64,000 bases of DNA. Origin: Haloimpatiens sp. FM7315 (lineage in GTDB: Bacteria; Bacillota; Clostridia; Clostridiales; Clostridiaceae). Position numbers and translations under genes: made by a program. Where the stretch lies: the NCBI GenBank assembly GCA_041861885.1, contig JBGVUE010000001.1, forward strand, positions 856,001 through 920,000, given 5' to 3'. Of this stretch, positions 1 to 9,825 are shown in pieces (positions within the stretch are counted from its first letter, which is position 1; each line of letters opens with the position of its first letter). A model generated the notes under the pieces. That model was not told the origin of the DNA. It made no database searches and saw only the letters and a program-made list of their open reading frames with translations.

Positions 1-1
1 G

Positions 2-676
2 TTAATTATTGAAGATGAAGTTGAATTGGCAAAGGCACTACAAACTGGTCTTACTAAACTAGGATTTGCTGTAGATGTTTCAAATGATGGACTTGAAGGG
101 GAAGAAAAAGCTCTTATAACACAATACGATATTGTTGTTTTGGATTTAAATTTACCAAGCAAAAATGGTATTGAAATATGTAAAACTTTAAGAAAGGAAA
201 ATATAAAATCTTCTATTATTATGCTTACAGCAAGAGACAGTATTTCAGATAGAACTCTTGGTTTAGATAGTGGGGCAGATGATTATTTAACAAAACCTTT
301 TGCTTTTGAAGAACTTAGAGCCAGAATTCAAGCTCTTGTCAGGAGAGCTTATGGTAAAAGCAATCCAGTTATAACTATTGGAAAACTGAGTATAAATCCA
401 CTTTCTAGAATTGCTATTTATGATAATACAGAAATAACTTTAACCTCAAGGGAATTTGATATTTTAGAATTTATGGCTGTTAAATATCCAGAGGTTATAT
501 CTACTGAAGACATATTAGAACATGTATGGAATGAAAATATAGATTCTTTTTCTAATGTTGTAAGGGTTCATCTAGCTAATTTAAGAAGAAAACTAAAAAA
601 CGTAGTAGGATATTCAGTAATAGAAACAATTAAAGGAAAGGGGTATAGATTATGCTCAAACTTAAAACAAGAATAG
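2..676 (+). CDS. OmpR-family response regulator (5' end cut by window edge)
   Basis: DNA-binding response regulator, partner of the kinase that follows. The reading frame is open from base 2, so the true start lies before the window. The receiver domain shows the acidic pocket (IIEDEVELA), the phospho-acceptor Asp in VVLDLNLPSKNG and the conserved Lys in TKPFAF. A winged-helix Trans_reg_C domain follows (LTSREFDILEF, VRVHLANLRRKLK, IKGKGYRL). The last 25 bases overlap the kinase gene, which implies translational coupling. The likely target is the ABC exporter operon just downstream; that is inferred from position only. Confidence 0.95.
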   Translation, partial: LIIEDEVELAKALQTGLTKLGFAVDVSNDGLEGEEKALITQYDIVVLDLNLPSKNGIEICKTLRKENIKSSIIMLTARDSISDRTLGLDSGADDYLTKPFAFEELRARIQALVRRAYGKSNPVITIGKLSINPLSRIAIYDNTEITLTSREFDILEFMAVKYPEVISTEDILEHVWNENIDSFSNVVRVHLANLRRKLKNVVGYSVIETIKGKGYRLCSNLKQE

Positions 677-1788
677 CCTTAATTTATTGTATTTTTATTG
701 CTGTAACATTATCTATTCTCTTTATAATTTTCAACTTAACCTTAAAAAATAATTTAAGCAAAATGCCTTTAATTGAAAAAATATATCCTTCTGGTGTTTA
801 TGTTACAGTACATCAAGTTCCTAAAAATGTTACGTCTTTAGAGAAAAATATAGGGGCAAATCCAGAAAAATTATCAAAAGTCAATGTGAATACTGTTCAA
901 TTTGATAAATTAATAATAAATGAACTATTAAAAAGATTAATACTCATGTCTTTAATATCTATTAGCATTATTTTAATATTTGCTTTTTATTTAAGCCGAT
1001 ATTTATCAACTGTTGCAATGAAACCTATAGATTATATAACTGATTCTATTAAAAAATTATCTCCTGAAAATTTAAACTTATATTTAGACAAGTTAAACTC
1101 ACATGATGAAATAGTAAAATTAGCAACTTCATATAATGAAAACATGAAAAAATTAAATAGAACATTCTCTGACTTAGAAAAATTCAATTCTTATGCTTCT
1201 CATGAACTTAGAAATTCTCTAGCTATTCTTAAAGTTAAAATTGAAACAGGTTGCGAAAATGAGGAACTTGATAAATATGTAGATAAGGTAAAAGAAACAA
1301 TTGATGATATGTTGATTTTATCTTCAAGACAAATGAAAAATAATCAAGAATTAGTTGATGTAGCTTTAGTTACAGCGCAGGCAGTTGATGAATATTCTTC
1401 TATAGGAAGAAGGATAGAACTAGATATTCCTGAAGAAGGAGTGTCTTTAATATTTGGCAACAAAATATGGTTATATAGATGTATTTGTAATTTATTAGAT
1501 AATGCAATTAAGTACAGTGATAAAGAATTTCCTATATATGTCTGTATAAAAGAACAATTTAATGCTGTTATTATTTCGGTAAAGGATTATGGTATTGGTA
1601 TTTCAAAGAAAGAACAAGAAAAAATTTGGGAGCCTTACTACAGTATAAATTCAACTAGAAACGTTCATGGTATAGGTTTATCATTAATAAATAATGTAGT
1701 GGATTTATGTGGTGGTATGGTCTGGGTACAAAGTACTAAAGGAAAGGGCAGTACATTTTTCATTTCAATTCCTGTTTCTTTATCTTAG
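652..1788 (+). CDS. Sensor histidine kinase (HAMP/HisKA/HATPase)
   Basis: Membrane sensor kinase of 378 residues. There is an N-terminal membrane segment near residues 8-28, a short extracellular loop of about 70 residues, and a second membrane segment near 95-115 followed by a HAMP-like linker. The H-box is ASHELRNSLAIL with the phospho-accepting His, the N-box is LLDNAIKYSD, and the G-boxes are DYGIGISKKE and GIGLSLINN. It overlaps the response regulator by 25 bases and lies 54 bases before an exporter operon. The small extracellular loop resembles kinases that sense envelope stress or antimicrobial peptides, but the ligand cannot be read from sequence. Confidence 0.93.
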   Translation: MLKLKTRIALIYCIFIAVTLSILFIIFNLTLKNNLSKMPLIEKIYPSGVYVTVHQVPKNVTSLEKNIGANPEKLSKVNVNTVQFDKLIINELLKRLILMSLISISIILIFAFYLSRYLSTVAMKPIDYITDSIKKLSPENLNLYLDKLNSHDEIVKLATSYNENMKKLNRTFSDLEKFNSYASHELRNSLAILKVKIETGCENEELDKYVDKVKETIDDMLILSSRQMKNNQELVDVALVTAQAVDEYSSIGRRIELDIPEEGVSLIFGNKIWLYRCICNLLDNAIKYSDKEFPIYVCIKEQFNAVIISVKDYGIGISKKEQEKIWEPYYSINSTRNVHGIGLSLINNVVDLCGGMVWVQSTKGKGSTFFISIPVSLS

Positions 1789-1842
1789 CTTAATGTTGAA
1801 TTTTATATAATTCAATTAGAAAAGGAAAGGAGATGAACTTAA

Positions 1843-3283
1843 ATGACAAGTATTAAATTAGCAATTAAAAATATTTTAAGAATTCCAGGGAGAAGTATAT
1901 TAATAGGAATAATAATGTTGGTTATCTCAATAGCTGTTTTAGTAAGCTTATCAATTCAATCAAGTACAAGAGCAACTTTAGAGAATACTAGAAAAAAATT
2001 AGGAAATGATGTTACATTAAAAGTCAATATGCAAAATATCCAAAAAAGCAATTCAAAATATGAAAAATGGAAGTCCAACAAAGGTAAAGATAGACCCTAT
2101 AACAACAGATAAAGCAGATAGGTATGCAAAATCTAAATATGTTACTGATTATGATTATACTAAGGAGATACCTTTGACAACAGATAAAAAAGTTGTTGGT
2201 GAAAATACTAATAATGGAAATGTCAATATGAGAATAGGATCGGTAAGTGGTGATAATACTGAGATGCCTAAACTTAAATTAGTAAGTAATTTAAAGCCCA
2301 AGTATCAAAGTGAGTTTAGAAGCGGGAACAAAGCTATTGTAGATGGAAGATTTTACACTGAAGAAGAAGTAAACAAAAAAGAGCCAGTTGCTGTTATAAG
2401 TAAAAATTTAGCTGATTTGAATAATTTAAAAGTTGGTGATACCTTAATTGTTAAATCTGTAGGAGATGCAAAAAAGTCAGCAAATTTAAAAATTATAGGA
2501 TTATATCAAGATAAAATTCAACAAGATAATAATATGCCTATTCCATATATGTATAGAGATAATGAGGTGTATACCACTTTAACTATAGCACGTGATTTAT
2601 TTGGAAATGATGATCAAAAACCTGTTATAAATGCAGCGACTTATTTTATAGATGATCCTAAGAATATTCAAGCTTTTAAGGAGGAGGTTAAGTCTTTAGG
2701 TTTGAATCTAGAAAATTACGTAATGGATGCTAATGATGATACTTATACAAAAATGGCAGGTCCTTTAGAAAAATTAAATTCTGTAATCAAAATATTTTTG
2801 ATTATTGTTATTATAACAGGTTCTGCAATTATGATGTTACTTATGACAATGATAACACGTGAAAGAAAATTTGAGGTAGGAATCTTAAGAGCATTAGGAC
2901 TTAAAAGGTCAAAGATTGCGTTTCAATTTATAACTGAAACTTTGATAGTTGTATCATTGGCATTAGGTATTGGAGTGATATCAGGTGGAACAGTATCTCA
3001 AAAGGCAGCAGACTATTTACTTCAAAGGGAGATAACAGTTCAAAAGGAATCCGAAAAAGAAAAAGAAGCCAATACTTTTGGAAACGTAATAATGATGGGA
3101 CAAGATTCTTCAACAAATAAAACTAATGTAGAGCCTATAGATAAAATTGATATTAAAGTGGAAAATAAAGAGATTTTTAGACTAATATTAATTGGATTGT
3201 TTATATCCTCTGCTGGAAGTATAGTTTCATCTTACTGGATTATGAAATATGAGCCAATGAAAATTTTGAGTAACCGCACATAG
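1843..3283 (+). CDS. FtsX/MacB-type ABC transporter permease (frameshifted)
   Basis: Permease of a MacB-like exporter. The N-terminal part (from 1843, RBS AAAGGAGATG) has a membrane helix typical of this family (ILIGIIMLVISIAVLV), then a large extracellular domain, then three C-terminal helices with the FtsX core (MMLLMTMITRERKFEVGILRALG). The frame shifts near an A5 run at 2063-2067: four or seven A's would join SKYE to NGSPTKVK in one frame of about 480 residues. This may be a sequencing error rather than a dead gene. It is followed after 10 bases by its ATPase and preceded by the two-component system, a common arrangement for peptide-antibiotic export or detoxification. Confidence 0.85.
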
Positions 3284-3293
3284 GAGGTGTATT

Positions 3294-3973
3294 ATGGGAA
3301 ATATATTAGAATTAAAGGATGTTTCATATGTATATAATAGTTCAAATGAAAGAGTTAATGCTGTAAAAAATGCTAATGCTTCCTTTGAAAATGGAAAACT
3401 TTATGCAATAACTGGTCGCTCAGGATCTGGAAAAACTACTCTGCTATCTCTTATGGCTGGACTTGATAATGTATCTGAAGGAAGTATATTATTTAAGGGC
3501 AAACCTTTAAATAATACAAATAGAAATTATTACAGAAGTCATCAAATTGGTGTAATATTTCAATCATTTAATTTACTGCCACATTTAACAGCTTTAGAAA
3601 ATGTAATGCTTTCTCTAGAGATTGCTAAGTTTACTCATAAAGATAGAAAAAAAGAGCCTTAGATTTATTGACTAAAGTTGGTATTAGCAAAGAAGAAATA
3701 AACAGAAGAGTTTTAAAATTAAGTGGAGGTCAACAGCAAAGAATTGCTATTGCAAGAGCTTTAGCTCCAAATCCTGAACTAATACTAGCAGATGAACCTA
3801 CTGGTAATTTAGATAATGATACAGGAAATGCAGTAATTAGTTTATTGCTAGATATTGCTCATAAGGAAAACAAAGTAGTTGTTATGATAACCCATTCTAA
3901 AAGTATTGCAGATATGTGTGATGAAATCTATGGAATGAAAGATGGCAAATTATTACCAATTAAAGTAACTTAA
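3294..3973 (+). CDS. MacB/LolD-type ABC transporter ATP-binding protein (frameshifted)
   Basis: ATPase partner of the upstream permease, started by the AGGAGG at 3282. It has Walker A (GRSGSGKTTLLS), Q-loop (GVIFQSFNLLPH), signature LSGGQQQRIAIARAL, Walker B (ELILADEPTGNLD) and H-loop (VVMITHS). The frame breaks at a run of seven A's (3647-3653). Eight A's would read RKKRALDLLTKVG and give one protein of about 226 residues, the usual length for this family. All catalytic motifs are present once the frame is restored. A strong bidirectional terminator lies downstream at 4185. Confidence 0.88.
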
Positions 3974-4184
3974 ATTATTTTCTAATCAACAGTAGTTAAA
4001 TATAGCAAATGGATTATAGATTATTTTCACCTTTGAGAATTCAAAATCTAGATTAAGCTTAAAATTACAAGAAAATATAAATATGTTATTCTAAATCTTA
4101 CCTTATTATCTGAACTTCATTGTCATATTCGGGTGCTATTAAATATGATAGTGTAGCTCTAAGTATAAGGTAAGATTATGTTTG

Positions 4185-4217
4185 AAAAAAGATATCTAAA
4201 TCGTCAGATATCTTTTT
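4185..4217. terminator. Bidirectional intrinsic terminator between the exporter operon and bioA
   Basis: Perfect stem with A-tract and T-tract: AAAAAGATATCT pairs with AGATATCTTTTT across an 8-base loop. It lies between converging transcripts (ABC operon on plus, biotin operon on minus) and has the A/T symmetry needed to work in both directions. The remaining sequence of the 3974-4272 gap shows no gene. Confidence 0.8.
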
Positions 4218-4272
4218 ATTACTTTCAAGAATTACAAATTTTCTAAGCTTTTCTAAAACATCACTATATGTT

Positions 4273-5618
4273 TTATTTTTTAAAATAATCTTCTATGTTC
4301 TTAAAGCAAGTGTTCACCATAAATTCTATGTCATTTTTTTCTATTATATATGGTGGAAGAAAATAAAGTACATTTCCTATTGGTCTAAGTAGAAGTCCAT
4401 TTTTTAATGCTATTTTGTAAATTTCATAACCTACCCTTTGCTGCAATGGGAAAGGTTCTTTAAGTTTTTTATCTTTTACTAACTCTATTGCTGTAATCAT
4501 ACCTAAAGTTCGTACATCTCCTATATAAGGGTTGTTCTTAGCCTTTTCTAATGTAAGCTTACTTATTAACTTTGATTTTTTTTCGTTTTTTTCTAATATA
4601 TTTTCTTCTTTGAAGATTTTTATGTTTTCAACAGCAATAGCACAGGCCATGGCGTTTCCTGCATAGGTATGGCTGTGTATAAAAGCCTTACAATCTTTAT
4701 ATTCTCCATAAAAAGCATTATATATTTCTTCACTGGTCATTACTATGGACATAGGCATATATCCAGCAGAAAGTCCTTTAGAAAGACACATAAGATCTGG
4801 ACTTACTTTTGCATGTTCACAGGCAAACATTTTTCCTGTTCTTCCAAAGCCCATAGCTATTTCATCTGCTATAAAGTGTACATTATATTTGTCGCAAGCT
4901 TCTCTAAGCTTTTTCAAATATATAGGAGAATACATCTTCATACCTGCAGCTCCTTGAACCATAGGCTCTATGATGACAGCACATAATTCTTCATTATACT
5001 CTTCTAGTGCTTTTTCCATAGACTCAAAACATTCTGCACTGCAGCTTTCTCTTTTTTTACCATACTTACATCTATAGCAGTCAGGTCCATCTATTCTCAT
5101 TGTGTTTAAAAGGAGAGGTTTGTATATTTTGCTATATAAATCTAAATCTCCTACGGATAAAGCTCCTAAAGTTTCACCATGGTAAGCGCCAGTAATAGCT
5201 GCAAATCTAGTTTTTTTGTATTTCCACTTTGCTGATGATACTGAAAGCTCATTTTTAAAGCAATTTCCACTGCGGAAGAGCCGTTATCTGAGAAATATAC
5301 CTTTTTTAACCTATTTGGTGTTAACTTTACTAATTCCTCTGATAAATCTATTGCAGCTTTGTTTGAAAAATTAGCAAAAATAACATGTTCTATTTGTTCT
5401 ATTTGTTTTTTTAGAGCATTGTTTATCCTGTCATTGCTATGTCCAAAGGTAGTTGTCCACCATGATGATATACAATCCATATATTTGTTTCCTTCAATAT
5501 CATAGAGGTAGCAACCTTTTCCTTTTTCAATTACTATAGGAGGCAGTTCCTCGTAATCCTTCATTTGAGAACAAGGATGCCATATATAATTTAAATCTCT
5601 TTTTGTATATTCATTCAT
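4273..5618 (-). CDS. bioA: Adenosylmethionine-8-amino-7-oxononanoate aminotransferase (frameshifted)
   Basis: PLP enzyme that converts KAPA to DAPA in biotin synthesis. The N-terminal part has the BioA substrate signature (IWHPCSQMKDYEELPP) and SSWWTTTFGHSN. The C-terminal part has the cofactor Asp (FIADEIAMGFGRTG) and the PLP-binding Lys in MCLSKGLSAGYMP. The two pieces are separated by a one-base shift in a run of seven T's (5211-5217, seven A's on the coding strand). Eight would read GNTKKTRFAAITGAYHGETL and give a normal protein of about 450 residues. It is the last gene of bioYBDA. A shift of this kind in a core gene fits the window-wide homopolymer pattern. Confidence 0.9.
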
Positions 5619-5648
5619 TCTTTTTACCTCATATATAATTTATTATGT

Positions 5649-6377
5649 TTAGATTTCATCCATAGAATTTATTAAATCATCTACATTTAAAGATTTTTCT
5701 ATTTCATTTCTTAACTTCTCTATTCCTAAAGAACTTTCTACAGAATTTATTTTTGGAAGTACAGCTAAAATAGGAACATTTGTAAGTTTTTTAATCATTT
5801 TTATGTTATCATCGCATAGATAATTTTTCTCATATCCATTAATTATGATACCTTTAACTTTTATACCAATGCTTTCTATATATTTAACAGTTATAACAGA
5901 ATGATTTATTGTGCCTAAAGAGGCTCTAGCTACTACAATTACATTCATATTAAGTTCTTTAATTAAGTCTTCTAAAAGATATACTTCATTTTCGGTATTT
6001 ATTAAAGGACATACTATTCCACCGCTTCCCTCCATTACTATGTAGTCATATTTTTTCTTAAGAATATTAAATTTTTCTTTTATTACATCTATATTAATTA
6101 AGTTATCCTCTAATTTAGAAGCTAGGTGAGGGGAAACAGCATTTTTATATACATAAGGAAGTATATTTTCATAAGATTCCTTAAGCCCACTTACTTCCAG
6201 TGCAAATTTAGCGTCTCCAGGAATAAGTCTATTATCACATTCTACAGCACCACTTAAGGCTCCTTTAAAATAGCAGCTGTCATATTTATTTTTTCGTAAA
6301 AGATACATAAGTGCTGCAGTAACTACCGTTTTACCTGCATGAGTGTCAGTACCAGTAATAAATATTCCTTTACTCAT
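5649..6377 (-). CDS. bioD: Dethiobiotin synthetase
   Basis: ATP-dependent carboxylase that closes the ureido ring of dethiobiotin. The 242 residues begin with the P-loop [16 protein letters not shown], and the second conserved block is [13 protein letters not shown]. The length matches the family. The start overlaps the end of bioB by 8 bases and bioA follows 30 bases downstream, so the three are one transcript. Confidence 0.95.
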   Translation of the reverse strand: MSKGIFITGTDTHAGKTVVTAALMYLLRKNKYDSCYFKGALSGAVECDNRLIPGDAKFALEVSGLKESYENILPYVYKNAVSPHLASKLEDNLINIDVIKEKFNILKKKYDYIVMEGSGGIVCPLINTENEVYLLEDLIKELNMNVIVVARASLGTINHSVITVKYIESIGIKVKGIIINGYEKNYLCDDNIKMIKKLTNVPILAVLPKINSVESSLGIEKLRNEIEKSLNVDDLINSMDEI

Positions 6378-7344
6378 CTATTTTAATCTCCAGTCCTAAA
6401 TTTTTTATCATCTGTATATCTTCTGAAATTTTATTTCCAGAAGTAGTTAGGTAATTTCCCGTTATAGTAGCATTAACACCTGCTTTAAAACAGCTTTCTC
6501 CAAAGTTTTCTAAAAGATTTCTTCCTCCAGCTAATCTGATGTAGGCTTTAGGATTTATAAATCTAAAAATAGCTATGGTTTTTAATATTTCTTCTTGTGT
6601 TAATGGAGGAGTGTTTTCTAAAGGTGTGCCTTTTATGGGATTTAGCACATTAATAGGAATAGATTCAATTTCTAAATTTTGAAGCTCTAAAGCTAGTTTT
6701 ATCCTATCTTCCATAGTTTCACCCATGCCTATAATTCCACCAGAACATATCTTTAATCCTGCTTTTTTTGCATTAATTATAGTTTCTATTCTTTCGTCAT
6801 AAGTATGAGTTGTACATATTTTTTTATAGTAATCTCTAGATGTCTCTAGATTATGATGGTATGAAAGCACTCCTGCTTTTTTTAATTTAGAAAGTTCGCT
6901 GTAATCTATTATTCCTAAAGAAGCACAAAGTTTTATCTTTACATTCTTTTTTAGATATTTATATATATCTAAAATTTTTTCAAAATCATCTCCCATAAGT
7001 CCTCGTCCACTAGTTACAAGGGAAAATTTGTTTACTCCTTCATGTTCATTTTCTAATGCTAATTTTAAAGCTTTTTTCTCATCTACCAAGTTGTATTCTT
7101 CTACATTTGTGCAGTAATGAGCTGACTGAGCACAATACTTACAGTCTTCAGAACATCTTCCAGACTTTGCATTCATAATTGAACATAATTCAACGTTTTT
7201 TCCGTTAAATTTAATACGAATTTGGTCTGCTGCTTTAAGTAGTTCTTCTGTATTTTCTACATTAGAAAGTAACAGAGCCTCTTCAAAATTAATGGTTTCA
7301 CCTTTATTTATCTTGTTTTCTAATTTTAAAATTATATTTTCCAT
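6370..7344 (-). CDS. bioB: Biotin synthase (radical SAM)
   Basis: Radical SAM enzyme that inserts sulfur into dethiobiotin. The CxxxCxxC cluster motif is [14 protein letters not shown], and the typical BioB blocks follow ([46 protein letters not shown]). The 324-residue length is normal. It lies 20 bases after bioY and overlaps bioD. Arg in the RLAGGR block and the conserved Cys in LCASLGII are present, so the enzyme looks functional. Confidence 0.97.
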   Translation of the reverse strand: MENIILKLENKINKGETINFEEALLLSNVENTEELLKAADQIRIKFNGKNVELCSIMNAKSGRCSEDCKYCAQSAHYCTNVEEYNLVDEKKALKLALENEHEGVNKFSLVTSGRGLMGDDFEKILDIYKYLKKNVKIKLCASLGIIDYSELSKLKKAGVLSYHHNLETSRDYYKKICTTHTYDERIETIINAKKAGLKICSGGIIGMGETMEDRIKLALELQNLEIESIPINVLNPIKGTPLENTPPLTQEEILKTIAIFRFINPKAYIRLAGGRNLLENFGESCFKAGVNATITGNYLTTSGNKISEDIQMIKNLGLEIKIDE

Positions 7345-7364
7345 TTTTATCTCCTATACTTAAT

Positions 7365-7919
7365 TTAATGAGAGTCTATTTTTTTAGCAAAACTTACTAC
7401 CTTTACTGCAGTTACAGCTACAATTAAACTTAACAACAAATCGCTGCCTATGCAAATTGTAAATCCATAAAATATTGCCCATTCTACAGTTTTACTTTCT
7501 CCTAAGTATAAATTGTAGACTAGATATAAGTATGGAACACCAAGTAAATATACAAAAAACAACCCTGATAAAGTAGCTGATAATGCCTTTACTAAAGTGA
7601 GTTCTTTTATTTTTTCTGTTATTTTTCCAATTACATAAGCAGATACAATAAAACCTATTAAATATCCAAAGGTCGGTTTAAAAATATATCCAGGACCTCC
7701 GCCCTCTGTGAAAACAGGAACACCAATTAGTCCAATTGTGACATATACTATCTGAGAGAGAGCTCCTAATCTTGAACCTAAGAGCATTCCAGCAAAGGCA
7801 CAAAACAAGAATTGGAGAGTAAAGGGTACATAAGGAATTGGAATTCTAATAAAAGCACCTACAGCTGTTAGTGCTGCGAAGAGTGATACTAGAATTAATT
7901 CTTTAGTTTTTATTTTCAT
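7365..7919 (-). CDS. bioY: Biotin ECF transporter substrate-binding protein
   Basis: Membrane S component that captures biotin for an energy-coupling-factor transporter. The 184 residues have about six hydrophobic segments and the BioY block GGGPGYIFKPTFGYLIGF. It is the first gene of the operon, with RBS GGAGG nine bases before ATG and a sigma-A promoter plus BirA operator upstream. No A or T ATPase component is visible nearby, so it probably uses a shared ECF module encoded elsewhere. Confidence 0.95.
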   Translation of the reverse strand: MKIKTKELILVSLFAALTAVGAFIRIPIPYVPFTLQFLFCAFAGMLLGSRLGALSQIVYVTIGLIGVPVFTEGGGPGYIFKPTFGYLIGFIVSAYVIGKITEKIKELTLVKALSATLSGLFFVYLLGVPYLYLVYNLYLGESKTVEWAIFYGFTICIGSDLLLSLIVAVTAVKVVSFAKKIDSH

Positions 7920-7941
7920 AGAAATTCCTCCGATTGTTTAA

Positions 7942-7973
7942 TTGTCAACTTAAAGCTAATAATTAGTTTACAA
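7942..7973 (-). promoter_or_regulatory. BirA operator of the biotin operon
   Basis: Inverted repeat TTGTCAAC-N16-GTTTACAA. One half-site differs from the exact complement by one base. Form and spacing match the known Firmicutes BirA sites (TTGTnAAC with a 14-16 base spacer). It lies immediately downstream of the -10 element, covering the transcription start, so biotinyl-AMP-bound BirA would block bioYBDA. Confidence 0.85.
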
Positions 7974-7977
7974 TTAA

Positions 7978-8006
7978 ATAATACAAGACCTAATAAATTT
8001 TGTCAA
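7978..8006 (-). promoter_or_regulatory. Sigma-A promoter of bioYBDA
   Basis: On the minus strand, -35 TTGACA (8006-8001), a 17-base spacer, and -10 TATTAT (7983-7978). The predicted start lies about 7 bases further, inside the BirA operator. The -35 is a perfect consensus. Confidence 0.8.
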
Positions 8007-8238
8007 TTAGATATTTTAATTGTTTTGTGCCAAGTATTAGTGGCATTATTTTTATTCAAAGCTTATCCATAAATTTATTATCAAATATATCTAAAAAAGA
8101 GCACGGTGTTTGTCAAGAGATTTGTCGCATAAATTATAAAAACTATTGTGATAATTCTCTTTTTATATTTTAAAATTATTCAATAATTTAACATGTGAAA
8201 TTCAAAGATGATTTTCATTAAAATACATAAAGTGTTTG

Positions 8239-9320
8239 TTAAATTATTCCTTTATTGATTTTATCTTTAATTTCATTCGTAGGATTCAATGCAACTTTAT
8301 CATTTAAATCCCAATTTCTTATTCCTCTATTAAATCTCTGTGGATTTAGTTTCTTTGCGGCTTCATAAACTTTTTTTCTGTTACTCATTATTTCATCAGT
8401 TTTACCATTATGTCTGCTATTAGGTGTTAAAAATTTCAAGCTACTGTGATAATGTATATTATTATACCAGTCTACAAATTCAAGTACCTATTCCCTAGCT
8501 TGTTCTATAGTTTTAAACCCATCCTGTGGATAATTAGGCCTATATTTTAAAGTCTTAAATTGTGCCTCTGAAAAAGGATTATCATTGCTTACTCTAGGTC
8601 TCGAGTAAGATGAAAGAACACCTAAAGCTTCTAATTTTGTCTTTAAAGTATATGACTTCATAGGAGCCCCATTATCAGAATGAAGTACAAGAGGTTTCCC
8701 TTTAATTTTTTCTGATAAAATAGCCCTTTCTACAAGTTCTGAAGCTAATTCGCCATTCTCTTCCCACCATACTTCCCAGGCTACAATTTTTCTGCTGAAT
8801 ATATCTATGATCATGTATAATTTAAAATAAATTCCTCTAGTATAAGTATTTAGCCAAGTTATATCCCATGTCCAAACTTGATTAGGACCATTGGCTACAT
8901 GAGTTGTTGGTATTTTAATTTTTTTAGGTGCTTTAGTATTACCTCTATGATGCTGCATTTTTTCATTTCTAAGTATTCTGTAAAAGGTTGATTCAGAAGC
9001 TATGTATATACCTCTGTCCACCAATGCAGGAACTATTTGTGAAGGTGGTAAATCTGCAAATTCAGATCTATTAACAATATTTAAAACACTTTGATATTCT
9101 TCCTTACTTAACTTATTTTTAGGTTCTGGCCGTAAGGCTCCTTTTCTCCCATCCTCTTTAATTTTTTCTTCCTTAATCCACCTCTCATACGTTCTTACAT
9201 TTATTCCTGCTACTTCACAGGCCTTAGATAATCTTGCTCCACTCTTATTAGCCTCTTTAACTAACCCTACTATTCTTTTGCGATTTTCTAGGCTTATTAA
9301 TCTTCCTCTTGCTCCTCTTC
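8239..9320 (-). pseudogene. IS3-family transposase OrfB, copy 1 (amber codon)
   Basis: DDE integrase-type transposase. The catalytic region is visible: WTWDITWLN (first Asp), VLHSDNGAPMKS (second Asp) and SNDNPFSEAQFKTLKY (Glu). The frame is open through the whole gene except for one in-frame TAG at 8488-8490, where copy 2 has Trp (AREWVLEF). After the stop the frame continues with FVDWYNN and ends RGIRNWDLNDK. This is a base substitution, unlike the homopolymer shifts elsewhere, so it is likely a real inactivating mutation. Confidence 0.85.
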
Positions 9321-9808
9321 AAGGGCATTTAACTTTTTTCTAAGTACCAACAGTGCTGTTGTTTCAGCTAATGCTTTATCCTTTATTCTTATCTCCTTTG
9401 ATAGTTCCTTGTTTTTTTCTTCTCTTCTTTTAATTCCTCAGAGAAATTCTTTATGTTATCTACCACTCTTTCATTGGCATTTAAGCATTTTACCCTCCAG
9501 TCTTTTATTTGCTGCACATAATAGCCTTTTTCTCTACAATATCGTGAAAGCTCCGCCTCTGACATTGTATATGTCTCCATAACTGTATGAAATTTTTCTT
9601 TGGAGGTAATTTTATTTTCGCTTTTTCTTCTATCCTTTGTAACTCCACGCATAGCTTTAGACTTCCATGTGGATAAAGAACCCTTCCTTATTCCTGTTTC
9701 TCTAGATAATTTTGTTAGAGTACAATTCTCCGGAGGTAACAGTCTTGCTACCACAGATTCTTTTTCTTCTATAGTATATTTTCTGTTATTTTTATTATCT
9801 TTTGCCAT
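9297..9808 (-). pseudogene. IS3-family OrfA (helix-turn-helix), copy 1 (frameshifted)
   Basis: DNA-binding subunit of the transposase. It begins MAKDNKNNRKYTIEEKES and contains an HTH (LTKLSRETGIRKGSLSTWKS) and a second helical block (SEAELSRYCREKGYYVQQ). A run of seven T's at 9412-9418 breaks the frame; one more base joins EELKEEKK to NKELSKEIRIKDKALAE and leads to a stop at 9297, overlapping the start of the orfB frame. In intact IS3 elements orfA and orfB are joined by programmed frameshifting. Confidence 0.75.
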
Positions 9809-9825
9809 AAGTAATCTCTCTGCTG

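Larger units (their letters stand above)
8105..9825 (-). mobile_element. IS3-family element, copy 1 (defective, right end lost)
   Basis: Insertion sequence with two overlapping transposase frames on the minus strand. The left end CGGTGTTTGTCAAG followed by a GTCG-containing block recurs at 16352 and 39805. The right end seen in copy 2 (near 41466) is missing here: just after the orfA start the sequence runs straight into a serine recombinase gene on the plus strand. The element carries an amber codon in orfB and a frameshift in orfA, so this copy cannot move by itself. Confidence 0.8.

Noticed and set aside
1843..3973. Calling the first ABC operon a real pseudogene pair
   Set aside because: Both breaks lie in A-runs and can be repaired by a small indel in each run, as with core genes in the window; real inactivation cannot be distinguished without reads.
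4669..4986. Plus-strand open frames opposite bioA
   Set aside because: Antisense to PLP-enzyme coding sequence with recognisable motifs; no RBS or family resemblance.
9600..9825. Plus-strand N-terminal extension of the recombinase frame
   Set aside because: This part is antisense to IS orfA; recombinase similarity begins only near 9826.
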